Below are positions 52,341-61,109 of a stretch of DNA of 64,000 bases, piece by piece. The notes beneath the pieces were generated by a model. It had not been told where the DNA came from. It saw only the letters and a program-made list of their open reading frames with translations, and searched no databases. Numbering within the stretch: position 1 is the stretch's first letter; every line of letters begins with the position of its first letter. Origin of the DNA: an uncultured Bacteroidota bacterium (GTDB lineage Bacteria; Bacteroidota; Bacteroidia; Flavobacteriales; Flavobacteriaceae); contig CABXBH010000003.1 of assembly GCA_902510415.1 (NCBI GenBank), forward strand, positions 35,522 through 99,521, written 5' to 3'. Made by a program: the position numbers and the translations under genes.

Positions 52341-53516
52341 GTGAGTAAAGACATTAGCGAGGAAATATCAAGGTGTATAATTAAGATGCTATTAAAAGAG
52401 CCTTTTTATGCACACTTTTTAAGTGGTATTATTAGAGAAGTTACTGACAAAGTTCCTACAGCTGCTGTTGGATTTAAATCTGGAAAAATTGCCTTGTATG
52501 TTAATGAAAATTTCTTTCTAAAAGAATTAAGATCAATGACCGAACGAGTTGCTGTCATTAAGCACGAAACGCTACATATAATATTTAAGCATTTATTTAG
52601 AATGAAGACCAAGGACTACGATAATAAGCTTTTTAATATTGCTGCTGACCTTGTAGTTAATCAATTAATTGCACCCTGGAAACTGCCTGATTCAGCAGTA
52701 ACCTTGGAAACATTTCCAGAGTTAAAACTACCACGAGATAAATCAGTTGAGTGGTATTATGAAAATTTAAAAAAAACTGCTTCTAAAGACAAGGAATATA
52801 AAAAAAGGTTGCAAGAAATTTTTGATCAAGATACACACAGTGACCATAGAATGTGGGGGGAGAATGAAAACTTTAGCATGGAAGTCGTGGAAACCGAAGT
52901 GGATAGAATGATTATTCAAGCAAAGGATCGAACACCCGTAAAAGATCATGGGACAATTCCATTAGGAATCCAATCACTGATAAAAAATATAATCGAAAAA
53001 AGAAATCCTCAAATAAATTGGAAAAGAGCGTTAAAGATTTTTTCATCAACAAGTAGAAAAACCCGAGTTTATCATACTTTGAAAAGGGTTAGTAAAAGGT
53101 TTGGAACTCGTCCTGGAATAAAAATAAAAAGATTTCAAAAACTTGCCGTTGCAATTGATACCTCAGGTTCTATTAATATAGATGATTTTAATGATTTTTT
53201 TGGCGAAATACATAGTATGTGGAGATTCGGCGCTGAAATTGATGTTCTTGAATGTGATGCTGCAATTCAAAAAAAGTATTCTTACAGAGGTCGCATTCCG
53301 GAATTCATTCACGGAGGCGGAGGAACTTCTTTTGATCCAGTTTTTGAACACATAAAATCAAACCGATTTGAAAGATATGACGGTTGTATCTATTTAACTG
53401 ATGGTTATGCGCCAGAACCAACTATCAAGCCGCCGTGTAAAGTTTTTTGGTGTATAACAAAAGATGGTAAAATAGGACCCCATCTTAAATTTGGAAGAGT
53501 TGTTAAAATGAAATAA
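52341..53516 (+). CDS. DUF2201-type putative metallopeptidase fused to a VWA-like domain
   Basis: AVIKHETLHIIFKH (HExxH); AIDTSGSI MIDAS, HGGGGTSFDP, YLTDGYAPEP. Confidence 0.92.
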   Translation: MSKDISEEISRCIIKMLLKEPFYAHFLSGIIREVTDKVPTAAVGFKSGKIALYVNENFFLKELRSMTERVAVIKHETLHIIFKHLFRMKTKDYDNKLFNIAADLVVNQLIAPWKLPDSAVTLETFPELKLPRDKSVEWYYENLKKTASKDKEYKKRLQEIFDQDTHSDHRMWGENENFSMEVVETEVDRMIIQAKDRTPVKDHGTIPLGIQSLIKNIIEKRNPQINWKRALKIFSSTSRKTRVYHTLKRVSKRFGTRPGIKIKRFQKLAVAIDTSGSINIDDFNDFFGEIHSMWRFGAEIDVLECDAAIQKKYSYRGRIPEFIHGGGGTSFDPVFEHIKSNRFERYDGCIYLTDGYAPEPTIKPPCKVFWCITKDGKIGPHLKFGRVVKMK

Positions 53517-53532
53517 TTAAGAAGTGATTAAT

Positions 53533-53670
53533 TTATATACTTCTAAATCTTCTTGCACCAGTCCAAGCTACCTTTTTAGTTCTTCCTAAATATGATTTAG
53601 CTTCTAGTCTATCATTAAATTCATTTCTTGCTGAATTTAATTGAGTGTTTCCGTTATCTTGATTTTTCAT
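53533..53670 (-). CDS. 45-aa basic small protein, convergent with the VWA gene (not in track)
   Basis: MKNQDNGNTQLNSARNEFNDRLEAKSYLGRTKKVAWTGARRFRSI*. Confidence 0.5.
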   Translation of the reverse strand: MKNQDNGNTQLNSARNEFNDRLEAKSYLGRTKKVAWTGARRFRSI

Positions 53671-53780
53671 TGATAAATATTGTTAAAAAATTCGGCTGCA
53701 AAAATATATATAAAATTGGGTTTATATACTTTTTTTTAAATAAATTTTAGAAAAAAATTTAAGCCTATTTTAGGAACAAA

Positions 53781-53820
53781 TACTAAACTACTTTTTCACT
53801 AACTTGCAGAAATACTAAAC
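53781..53820 (+). repeat. degenerate copy of intergenic repeat (actttttcactaacttg core)
   Basis: tactaaactactttttcactaacttgcagaaatactaaac. Confidence 0.6.
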
Positions 53821-53831
53821 AATCAAATATT

Positions 53832-54545
53832 ATGAAAAAAATACTTTGCCTATTTACAGTTTTATTATTTTTTGTTAACACACACTCTCAAAAACAAGCT
53901 ATTGAAAAACTAACATATGAAGACGCTAATAATATTGACTATTTTATTAAAGTCAAAAACAATACAAGAGTTCTCGAGTATATAACTCAGGATGGAAATA
54001 GTCTGAAAGTAGGAGATACACTTGTTTTAGGTAGACCAACTTCTGAATCTGCAATTTCAACTACCTATGGTGGTGGTGCTTCTACAGGTGGTATTAGTGC
54101 AGGTGGCGCAAGAACAAAAACACGGGTTAATAAGGAGTTTGAATTTATCAGATTAGGAAGGCCTGCAGGCTTTGGTAATGTAATGTCTGCAATGAATGGT
54201 GAAGGTGCAAGTATGGCGGGTGTAAATTTGGCAGGAGAAGTTGTCAAAATCGACGAAATAAAAGTTGCTCATAAAGGATCTAAGAAGAAGCCTTTACGTT
54301 TAATCCTAATTATGGGTGAGATAAATGGAAGGGCTTTTGGAATAAATAAATATCTAAGCGTTCTTGACACTGATCTTGCAATGTCATATGGTGAGATACT
54401 ATTAAAGAATAAAAAAATGACGAGGGATGAGGCAATTGCAAAACTTAAAGAAGCAAAAGACCTAATGGACTTAGGGCTTATGTCTGAAGAAGAATTTAAA
54501 GCTATGAGAAGTGAATTACAACCTTTAATAATGGGTAATAAGTAA
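53832..54545 (+). CDS. secreted protein with C-terminal SHOCT-like segment
   Basis: Signal peptide; MTRDEAIAKLKEAKDLMDLGLMSEEEFKAMRSELQPLI. Confidence 0.7.
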   Translation: MKKILCLFTVLLFFVNTHSQKQAIEKLTYEDANNIDYFIKVKNNTRVLEYITQDGNSLKVGDTLVLGRPTSESAISTTYGGGASTGGISAGGARTKTRVNKEFEFIRLGRPAGFGNVMSAMNGEGASMAGVNLAGEVVKIDEIKVAHKGSKKKPLRLILIMGEINGRAFGINKYLSVLDTDLAMSYGEILLKNKKMTRDEAIAKLKEAKDLMDLGLMSEEEFKAMRSELQPLIMGNK

Positions 54546-54632
54546 AGCAATATAGGATATGAAAAAGAAAAATATGTTCTATACTTTTTATATATTAAAT
54601 ATTAATAGTATAGATAATATGGAAAAAAATAA

Positions 54633-54890
54633 ATGAAAAAGCTGATACTATTACTATTTATTACTCTTGGTCTCGCTTGTATTGATAACAATGATAATGA
54701 TGCGCCTGATATTTGTGTTGATGAAACATTAATCTCCTTAGAAACTCCTTGCTTAACGGTAGAGGAGCCTGTTTGTGGGTGCGACGGAAATACTTATAGT
54801 AATAGTTGTGTAGCTTTTAATTATTATGGTATAATAGAATATGAAGAAGGTATCTGTCCGGGAGACTGTAAATCATTTGATTGCGATTAG
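54633..54890 (+). CDS. Kazal-type lipoprotein, paralog of 36552-36776
   Basis: MKKLILLLFITLGLAC; EPVCGCDGNTYSNSCVAFNYYGIIEYEEGIC. Confidence 0.85.
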   Translation: MKKLILLLFITLGLACIDNNDNDAPDICVDETLISLETPCLTVEEPVCGCDGNTYSNSCVAFNYYGIIEYEEGICPGDCKSFDCD

Positions 54891-54929
54891 TCAATCATTT
54901 GGTGATAAAAAAATTAATACTAAAAGAAA

Positions 54930-55136
54930 ATGGATAAACTTGAAAAACTTATATATTCTGTTAAACATCTTCCTTCATTTTTGTATTTTGGTTCTGTTGG
55001 GTTAATAGGATATGACATTTATTGTGATATAATTAAAGAGACAGAGTTTCTTAATGAATATACAGAGACTCCATTATACATTTTATTTTTTTATATTACA
55101 TATTTAGGATTGAAAAACTTAAAAAAAAATAAATAA
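54930..55136 (+). CDS. small membrane protein
   Basis: Two hydrophobic segments; intact 68-aa ORF. Confidence 0.5.
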   Translation: MDKLEKLIYSVKHLPSFLYFGSVGLIGYDIYCDIIKETEFLNEYTETPLYILFFYITYLGLKNLKKNK

Positions 55137-55142
55137 TATTTT

Positions 55143-55301
55143 ATGAAAAAAAACACATACTATACTTTAAGCTTTATATTAGTTGGCCTTGTGTTATTAG
55201 GCGGAAGATATCTTGGATATGGATTTCTTGAAAGGATAATTTCAGCACTTGTAATAGGTGGATTATTTGAATTAGTTTACAGAAAAAAACTTAAAGATTA
55301 A
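55143..55301 (+). CDS. 52-aa small membrane protein (not in track)
   Basis: MKKNTYYTLSFILVGLVLLGGRYLGYGFLERIISALVIGGLFELVYRKKLKD*. Confidence 0.5.
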   Translation: MKKNTYYTLSFILVGLVLLGGRYLGYGFLERIISALVIGGLFELVYRKKLKD

Positions 55302-55318
55302 ATTTTAATAAAATAAAG

Positions 55319-55447
55319 ATGAAAACAAAAAACAAAGAGTTAATTAATAACATATCTCAAACGATCGCTAAGGAGTTAAAAAAAGCTAATGGGGGTAATA
55401 AGAAACTTATTGATACACTTCAAAAGATTTTAGACAAGGCTAAATGA
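55319..55447 (+). CDS. 42-aa basic helical small protein (not in track)
   Basis: MKTKNKELINNISQTIAKELKKANGGNKKLIDTLQKILDKAK*. Confidence 0.4.
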   Translation: MKTKNKELINNISQTIAKELKKANGGNKKLIDTLQKILDKAK

Positions 55448-55465
55448 AAAAAAGCTAACTAGATA

Positions 55466-55969
55466 ATGAAGGAGAATAAATATAGTTACTTGTCACAAGA
55501 ACAAATGTTAGAGGTTTGTAATCTAATTAACCCTAATACAAAATGGGAATTTCATCAATACTTAGACAATGATGGAAAGGGTGGTGATGATTGTTATGAG
55601 TTTTTAGGTAAAGATGAATCTTGTATTCAATTTAATATACACCAAGCAGAGGATGATGAAATAAGGTGTTATTTAAAAGGTGACTGGGATAATGATGAAG
55701 TTCCCCCTGAAAAATTTGTACTTATAGATAATTATTTAGACTCTCAATTGTCTGGACCATCAACATTATTAGAAAAGAAAGCTGATAAAGATTATGGTGA
55801 AAAAGTTGAAGAGTGGGACGAAGACCATGCACTAGATTTGGTAATGAATGATATGGTTAAAGACTTGACAGAAGAGGATTTTAAACCAAATAATACCAAT
55901 CCAGCAAAGGATGCAGGATGCCTATTTGTTTTTATTTTTCTTATCGGCATAATTTTATTCTTGAACTAA
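55466..55969 (+). CDS. acidic hypothetical protein with C-terminal TM anchor
   Basis: DAGCLFVFIFLIGIILFLN tail anchor; intact ORF. Confidence 0.6.
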   Translation: MKENKYSYLSQEQMLEVCNLINPNTKWEFHQYLDNDGKGGDDCYEFLGKDESCIQFNIHQAEDDEIRCYLKGDWDNDEVPPEKFVLIDNYLDSQLSGPSTLLEKKADKDYGEKVEEWDEDHALDLVMNDMVKDLTEEDFKPNNTNPAKDAGCLFVFIFLIGIILFLN

Positions 55970-55982
55970 ACCAATACTATTA

Positions 55983-56426
55983 CTATATCCATCTTCTTGT
56001 TTTAGCCTTATATAACGAATATTCTTTACCAAATTTTTCTGTAAGGAAAATCTCTTCTCTTTTGATTTGAAAGCTATTTATCCAAAAATAAAAAAATAAA
56101 GGTGTTGTAATTGAGAAAATATTCAAATAAAATATTGATGTTGAAATAACTATCATCAACAAACCTAAATACATCGGGTTTCTTGAATATTTATAGATTC
56201 CGGAAGTTATAAGTTTGTTAACTTTTTTAAACTTTATTGGATCAATTGTAGTTTTTGATTTTATAAACTTAAAAATTGGATTAATTAAAATAAGCATCCC
56301 AATTAAAAGTATAAGAATAGACATTAATTTTTGATTTGGTAAATGAAATAAATCAATTTTTTTGGATGAAAAATAATTAGAACTAGCTAAAATCAGAACT
56401 AATATAGGGGGTGGTATTTTTAACAT
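55983..56426 (-). CDS. isoprenylcysteine carboxylmethyltransferase-like (PEMT/ICMT) membrane methyltransferase
   Basis: LITSGIYKYSRNPMYLGLLMIVIS...REEIFLTEKFGKEYSLYKAKTRRWI. Confidence 0.9.
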   Translation of the reverse strand: MLKIPPPILVLILASSNYFSSKKIDLFHLPNQKLMSILILLIGMLILINPIFKFIKSKTTIDPIKFKKVNKLITSGIYKYSRNPMYLGLLMIVISTSIFYLNIFSITTPLFFYFWINSFQIKREEIFLTEKFGKEYSLYKAKTRRWI

Positions 56427-56458
56427 TTTTTAAATATTACTATAATGTTTCTTAATAC

Positions 56459-56647
56459 TTAAGCTTCTTTTTTACCATCGAAATACATTGAAGCCATCCA
56501 GCCCAAAACAGATAGCCAAAACCCGCCCTCATATATAGGATTCTCTTGAAGTATATCAGTAAAAAAACCCAGGAATACAAGCGCCAGGAATACAACCATT
56601 ATTATTATGATAATCTTTGTTCTATTAGACAAATTATGTTTTTTCAT
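56459..56647 (-). CDS. small membrane protein
   Basis: Two hydrophobic segments; 62 aa. Confidence 0.45.
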   Translation of the reverse strand: MKKHNLSNRTKIIIIIMVVFLALVFLGFFTDILQENPIYEGGFWLSVLGWMASMYFDGKKEA

Positions 56648-56667
56648 TCCTACAATTTATAATAATT

Positions 56668-57051
56668 TTATTCCATCGCTCTTATAACTGGAGCTCCCAG
56701 AATTCCTGAAACACAATATTCATTAGTAAGTGCAACTAGTTCTGAAAACATTGATTCTCTCTGCTGACCTAAATTCATATGTGCTCCAGCTCCTTCAGGG
56801 CCATTATAAATTTCCGTTATACCATATAGCGTATTTCCTGTTTCACCGCTTTCAGGGTCTAACGGATTATTTAATTCTGGGGATTTTAGTACTGCATAAC
56901 ACAATATTATCGGTTCAACATCACCTTCAATATGATGAGTTTCCCTCATAAATTTTTCATGTGTTTCTAAAAAAGATTCCATTCTTAGAGTATCATTATT
57001 AGGTACTACAAAAGCTACGTGAAAGCCGATACATCCTGTTTTAATTTTCAT
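56668..57051 (-). CDS. hypothetical protein (possible dimeric alpha/beta-barrel)
   Basis: MKIKTGCIGFHVAFVVPNNDTLRMESFLETHEKFM...; start at 57051. Confidence 0.5.
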   Translation of the reverse strand: MKIKTGCIGFHVAFVVPNNDTLRMESFLETHEKFMRETHHIEGDVEPIILCYAVLKSPELNNPLDPESGETGNTLYGITEIYNGPEGAGAHMNLGQQRESMFSELVALTNEYCVSGILGAPVIRAME

Positions 57052-57235
57052 AATTATAATTTTTAACATTAATATCTACAATTTACAATAATTTTTAGGC
57101 TTCATTTTCAGAATCTTTTATAAACTTTTGGAACTCTGTGGGATCTTTTAAGAAAATAATTACTAGATTTCATATTAGTCAATCTAATTTAACATAACGA
57201 AAATCTTTTACTTATTTAAAAATCATACGTAAATA

Positions 57236-57640
57236 ATGACTACACAAGCAGGAGAAATACTTTCATACAACGGAGAAAAAACAACTATTGCAACAGAGCC
57301 ACTAAAACCTTATTTGGAAACTAGAAGTGATATAAATTTTATTTTTAAATCTACCGCCTTAGTTAGGGGGTATATTGGCACCTGGAAAATTAAAAACAAA
57401 AAACTTTATCTTATTTCTCTAATTGGTTTTATTGAAAATAATGAAAAGGTAGACCTTAACTATTTATTTCCGAACAAAAAAGAAGTTTTTGCTGATTGGT
57501 TCTCTGGTCAAATTAGAATTCCTGAGGGGAATCTTCTTAAAGAAATCAATTTAGGATACGCCTCTGTTTTTGAAAGAGACAGAGCACTTAATTTTAATAA
57601 AGGAATATGGATTAGCGATGATACTATATATAAGATATAG
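57236..57640 (+). CDS. hypothetical protein
   Basis: Intact 134-aa ORF followed by the intergenic repeat. Confidence 0.6.
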   Translation: MTTQAGEILSYNGEKTTIATEPLKPYLETRSDINFIFKSTALVRGYIGTWKIKNKKLYLISLIGFIENNEKVDLNYLFPNKKEVFADWFSGQIRIPEGNLLKEINLGYASVFERDRALNFNKGIWISDDTIYKI

Positions 57641-57641
57641 A

Positions 57642-57693
57642 GCAACATACTATAAACCATAAACAACTTTTTCACTAACTTGTAGATACATTA
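57642..57693 (+). repeat. intergenic repeat copy
   Basis: gcaacatactataaaccataaacaactttttcactaacttgtagatacatta. Confidence 0.9.
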
Positions 57694-57733
57694 GCCTCTT
57701 TGTTTTTAGATAATAATTAAACCAGCATAGGAT

Positions 57734-57916
57734 ATGAAAAAGCCTCTTTATACAATTGCATCCCTCATAACTATGTTATTGATTAGTGAAAGGGCTCTTG
57801 ATATTTTCTTTGATATTGGGCCTTTTGCTTCAAAATCTATTAAGTTACTTTTTGTTGTAACAGCATTAATTTTATTTGCAATTCATTTTATAAAAACAAA
57901 TAATAAATCAAAATGA
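57734..57916 (+). CDS. small membrane protein
   Basis: 60 aa, two hydrophobic segments; ATGA overlap with next gene. Confidence 0.5.
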   Translation: MKKPLYTIASLITMLLISERALDIFFDIGPFASKSIKLLFVVTALILFAIHFIKTNNKSK

Positions 57917-58839
57917 AAAAGCTAATACTATTACTATTTATTCCATATGTAATAATTGCTCAAGACTTCAAAATTGAACATAAAGTGAACGATGATAAAA
58001 CTGTTGATTTTTCATATAAAAACTTGAGCGCGAATACAATCACAGTGATAGTCAATTTTAGTTTTTTAGAAAATACTATGAGCACAACAAGAGTGGTAGA
58101 AAAGGTGTCAAAACCTGAGGGCAAGCTGTTTAAACTAAAGCCTACGAATAACGAACAAAATATAGGCTTTAATTATTCTTATTTGTTTTTTAATCATAAT
58201 ATAAATCCAAAAGTAGATGATAACTTTGTTTATATATTGCCATATAAAAAAGAAACCCAAATGTTAGTAGAGGAGCTTTCTTACTTAGGCTCAACCTACT
58301 CAAACAAAGAAGAACCGAAAGGGTGGAAATCTTACTCATTCTCAAGCAATGAAGTTCAAAAAATATTTGCTGTAAGAAAAGGTGTTGTTATTGATGTTGT
58401 TAGAGACTATGATGTTGATACAACAAAAACATTCGCATATTATAACAAAATGAACTCCGTTAAAATAGAGCATAATGATGGCACAATAGCTTTATACTCA
58501 GGATTTAATAAAGATGAAATATACGTCAATGTTGGAGATATAGTATATCCAAAATATAATACACTTGGAAAAACAAAAGTTTATGATGCAAGAAAAAAAC
58601 ACAGAATCAATTTTTCTTTATTCTATTATTCAACAAAAAATGGTGTAAAATTATCGAGTCTATTTAAAAACGATCAAAAGGAAGTAATTTATATAACACC
58701 AACTTTTTATCAAAATGGTGGGTCTATAAACTTGAAGAAAGATTATTTTTATGAATCAGATTATGATGACAAGACACTATTTCAGAACCTTAGTAAAAGA
58801 CAAATCAAAAAATATAAAAAAGGAAACTTAGTATTATAA
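57913..58839 (+). CDS. secreted M23-like (LytM fold) protein with apparently degenerate catalytic residues
   Basis: MNSVKIEHNDGTIALYSGFNKDEIYVNVGDIVYPKYNTLGKTKVYDARKKHRINFSLFYYS aligns by eye to N.V.I.H.DG...Y.HL....V..G..V..G..IG.TG...HLHFE. Confidence 0.6.
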   Translation: MKKLILLLFIPYVIIAQDFKIEHKVNDDKTVDFSYKNLSANTITVIVNFSFLENTMSTTRVVEKVSKPEGKLFKLKPTNNEQNIGFNYSYLFFNHNINPKVDDNFVYILPYKKETQMLVEELSYLGSTYSNKEEPKGWKSYSFSSNEVQKIFAVRKGVVIDVVRDYDVDTTKTFAYYNKMNSVKIEHNDGTIALYSGFNKDEIYVNVGDIVYPKYNTLGKTKVYDARKKHRINFSLFYYSTKNGVKLSSLFKNDQKEVIYITPTFYQNGGSINLKKDYFYESDYDDKTLFQNLSKRQIKKYKKGNLVL

Positions 58840-58864
58840 TAAACAAAATGGGAAGAAGGACAAA

Positions 58865-58920
58865 GCAACATACGATAAACCATAAACAACTTTTTCACTA
58901 ACTTGTAAGAACTAACCTTA
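58865..58920 (+). repeat. intergenic repeat copy (variant 3' end)
   Basis: gcaacatacgataaaccataaacaactttttcactaacttgtaagaactaacctta. Confidence 0.9.
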
Positions 58921-58929
58921 AAAAACATT

Positions 58930-59274
58930 ATGAAAAACCTTTTTATTTTATTAATATTTTTAATTTTATTTCAAAGTTGTTTTAGTTACAAATCTGTGAA
59001 TTATGATACTATTTCAAATGATAATAAAAAACAAAAGATTCAAGTTGAAATGCTTGATAGAACAAAATTTAATGGTCAATTAGTTTCTAAAGATGATAAG
59101 ACAATGACTTTAGAAAATAATGGAAGCACGCAAACAATACTTAAGAAGGATATTTACGAAATCCAAGTTGTAAAGTTTTCAATACTTAAAACTCTAGGTG
59201 GTGTTGCTAAAGGAGGTGCCTGGATAGCTGCCGCAGCAGGTATGATTGTTATTATTGCTCTAGCAGGAGTATAA
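58930..59274 (+). CDS. small lipoprotein
   Basis: MKNLFILLIFLILFQSCFSY lipobox; C-terminal hydrophobic segment. Confidence 0.6.
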   Translation: MKNLFILLIFLILFQSCFSYKSVNYDTISNDNKKQKIQVEMLDRTKFNGQLVSKDDKTMTLENNGSTQTILKKDIYEIQVVKFSILKTLGGVAKGGAWIAAAAGMIVIIALAGV

Positions 59275-59285
59275 AAACATACGAA

Positions 59286-59873
59286 ATGAAAAAGCTAATA
59301 CTATTACTATTTATTCCACTTGTCTCATTTGGACAAATAAATGAACAAGACTTTAATTTACCCTTTAGTGATATATCAGAATATCCAACCGAGTTTTCTC
59401 AAGCTAATATTGTTTCAAGAATGATTGAGGGTCTTGGGTATAGATATTATTGGGCTTCAAAATCACTAAGTCAAACAGACTTAGAATATAAGTCAAGTGA
59501 GGATGCAAGATCTACATTGGAAATAATCAAACATATATATAGCCTAACTAAGATGATTTCTTCATCGTTTAAAAATCAACAATATGAGTTTTCTGATGTG
59601 AATCATAGTTACAAAGAATTAAGAGAAAAAACGTTATTAAATTTGAAATATATTCACGAACAATTAAAATTAAATCCTGACTTCTCAAAGCTAAAGATAA
59701 GGTTTGAAAGAGGTGGTAATATGATGGAGTTTCCGTTTTGGAATCAAATTAATGGGCCAATTTCTGATGCTTTGTGGCATTGTGGTCAAGTGGTTATGAA
59801 TAGAAGAGCAAGTGAAAATCCTTTACAATCAGGGGTAAATGTATTTATAGGAAAAACTTCAGGCTCAAACTAA
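59286..59873 (+). CDS. secreted DinB-like protein
   Basis: MKKLILLLFIPLVSFGQ signal; IVSRMIEGLGYRYYWASKSL...NGPISDALWHCGQVVMNRR. Confidence 0.6.
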   Translation: MKKLILLLFIPLVSFGQINEQDFNLPFSDISEYPTEFSQANIVSRMIEGLGYRYYWASKSLSQTDLEYKSSEDARSTLEIIKHIYSLTKMISSSFKNQQYEFSDVNHSYKELREKTLLNLKYIHEQLKLNPDFSKLKIRFERGGNMMEFPFWNQINGPISDALWHCGQVVMNRRASENPLQSGVNVFIGKTSGSN

Positions 59874-59900
59874 ACCAACATACATTAAACAACTAAAAGA

Positions 59901-59950
59901 TACGATAAACCATAAATAACTTTTTCATTAACTTGTAAGAACTAACCTTA
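59901..59950 (+). repeat. intergenic repeat copy (variant 3' end)
   Basis: tacgataaaccataaataactttttcattaacttgtaagaactaacctta. Confidence 0.9.
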
Positions 59951-59961
59951 AAAAAAATATA

Positions 59962-60492
59962 ATGAAAAACTACTTAAAATTATTTAAAGGGTGTGCTATT
60001 TTATTCATATCTCTTTTACTATTGGGATGTAATAATCCATCAGAAAAACAATTAGAATTAGAATTGGCTCAAAGTACATTAGAAAAGAATATCACTATGT
60101 ATGAAACTGTTTGGAATAAAGTTATTAATGATAGAGAAATAGATTTAATTAATGAAGATTCCTTTGATAAGGATGTTACAGCATTAGCAACCTCAGGAGG
60201 AGACATAATTGGATTAGAAAACTTCCAAAACTATTATAATAATTATTTGACAGGGTTCTCAGATGCTGAATTTACGATTGTAGATATTTTTGGTCAAGGG
60301 GATAAAATGGTGAAACATTGGAATTTTAAAGGCACTCACGACGGAGATTTTTTTGGGGTTCCTGCAACAGGTAAATCTGTAGATATCTCAGGTACTACTT
60401 TAATTAAAATGAAAGATGGAAAAATAGCCTCCGAGCAAGATTATATGGACTTCTTAAGTTTTTATACACAATTAGGGTTATTAGGTCAGTAA
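59962..60492 (+). CDS. SnoaL-like/ester cyclase-like lipoprotein
   Basis: Lipobox LLLGC; WNFKGTHDGDFFGVPATGKSVDISGTTLIKMKDGKIASEQDYMDFLSFYTQLGLL. Confidence 0.85.
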   Translation: MKNYLKLFKGCAILFISLLLLGCNNPSEKQLELELAQSTLEKNITMYETVWNKVINDREIDLINEDSFDKDVTALATSGGDIIGLENFQNYYNNYLTGFSDAEFTIVDIFGQGDKMVKHWNFKGTHDGDFFGVPATGKSVDISGTTLIKMKDGKIASEQDYMDFLSFYTQLGLLGQ

Positions 60493-60510
60493 ACTAAACC
60501 GACATAAGAT

Positions 60511-60633
60511 ATGAAAATAAAAGAATTTATTTATAATAAAGACACAAAGGAATCTAATTTAGCAGGGGTGTTATTCGTTGTTTTAGTAACAGCAATATGT
60601 ATAGGAATACTTTATTATTTCTTTTGGATCTAA
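60511..60633 (+). CDS. 40-aa single-TM protein (not in track)
   Basis: MKIKEFIYNKDTKESNLAGVLFVVLVTAICIGILYYFFWI*; preceded by gacataagatATG repeat variant. Confidence 0.45.
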   Translation: MKIKEFIYNKDTKESNLAGVLFVVLVTAICIGILYYFFWI

Positions 60634-60646
60634 ACCAACATACGAT

Positions 60647-60826
60647 ATGAAAAAGGATGAAAAAAGAGCGGTTGGAATCATATTTATAATTGCCTTAATT
60701 TTAATTTTAGTTTTAGAGTATTCTAATTATAATACAGAAAAAAGGCTTAAATATGAAAGAGAAAAAGCTGAGGAAAGATTAGAGCTTTCAAAATTAAAAG
60801 ACTCAATAGAAATTAAAAAAGGCTAA
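60647..60826 (+). CDS. 59-aa single-TM protein (not in track)
   Basis: MKKDEKRAVGIIFIIALILILVLEYSNYNTEKRLKYEREKAEERLELSKLKDSIEIKKG*; preceded by accaacatacgatATG. Confidence 0.5.
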   Translation: MKKDEKRAVGIIFIIALILILVLEYSNYNTEKRLKYEREKAEERLELSKLKDSIEIKKG

Positions 60827-60838
60827 CCAACATACGAT

Positions 60839-61078
60839 ATGAAAAAAGAATACATCGGAGAATCAGGATATATTTTGTTTGCTTTAACAGCTATTGTTGA
60901 CTTGTTAAAAACAGCTAATGATTGGGATTCAATTTCAAATACGATTTTCGAGGCCTCATATATTATTGCATTAGTATTAGTTACTTTTGATGTTTACTTA
61001 GGATGGAAAAAGAAAAAAAATGTAATAGATCGAATAATTTTACTAATTGTTTTTATTGCTCTTTTCATCTTTTTTTAA
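60839..61078 (+). CDS. small membrane protein
   Basis: 79 aa, hydrophobic; preceded by accaacatacgatATG. Confidence 0.5.
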   Translation: MKKEYIGESGYILFALTAIVDLLKTANDWDSISNTIFEASYIIALVLVTFDVYLGWKKKKNVIDRIILLIVFIALFIFF

Positions 61079-61109
61079 GTACTAATATCAATCTTAACCA
61101 ACATACAAT

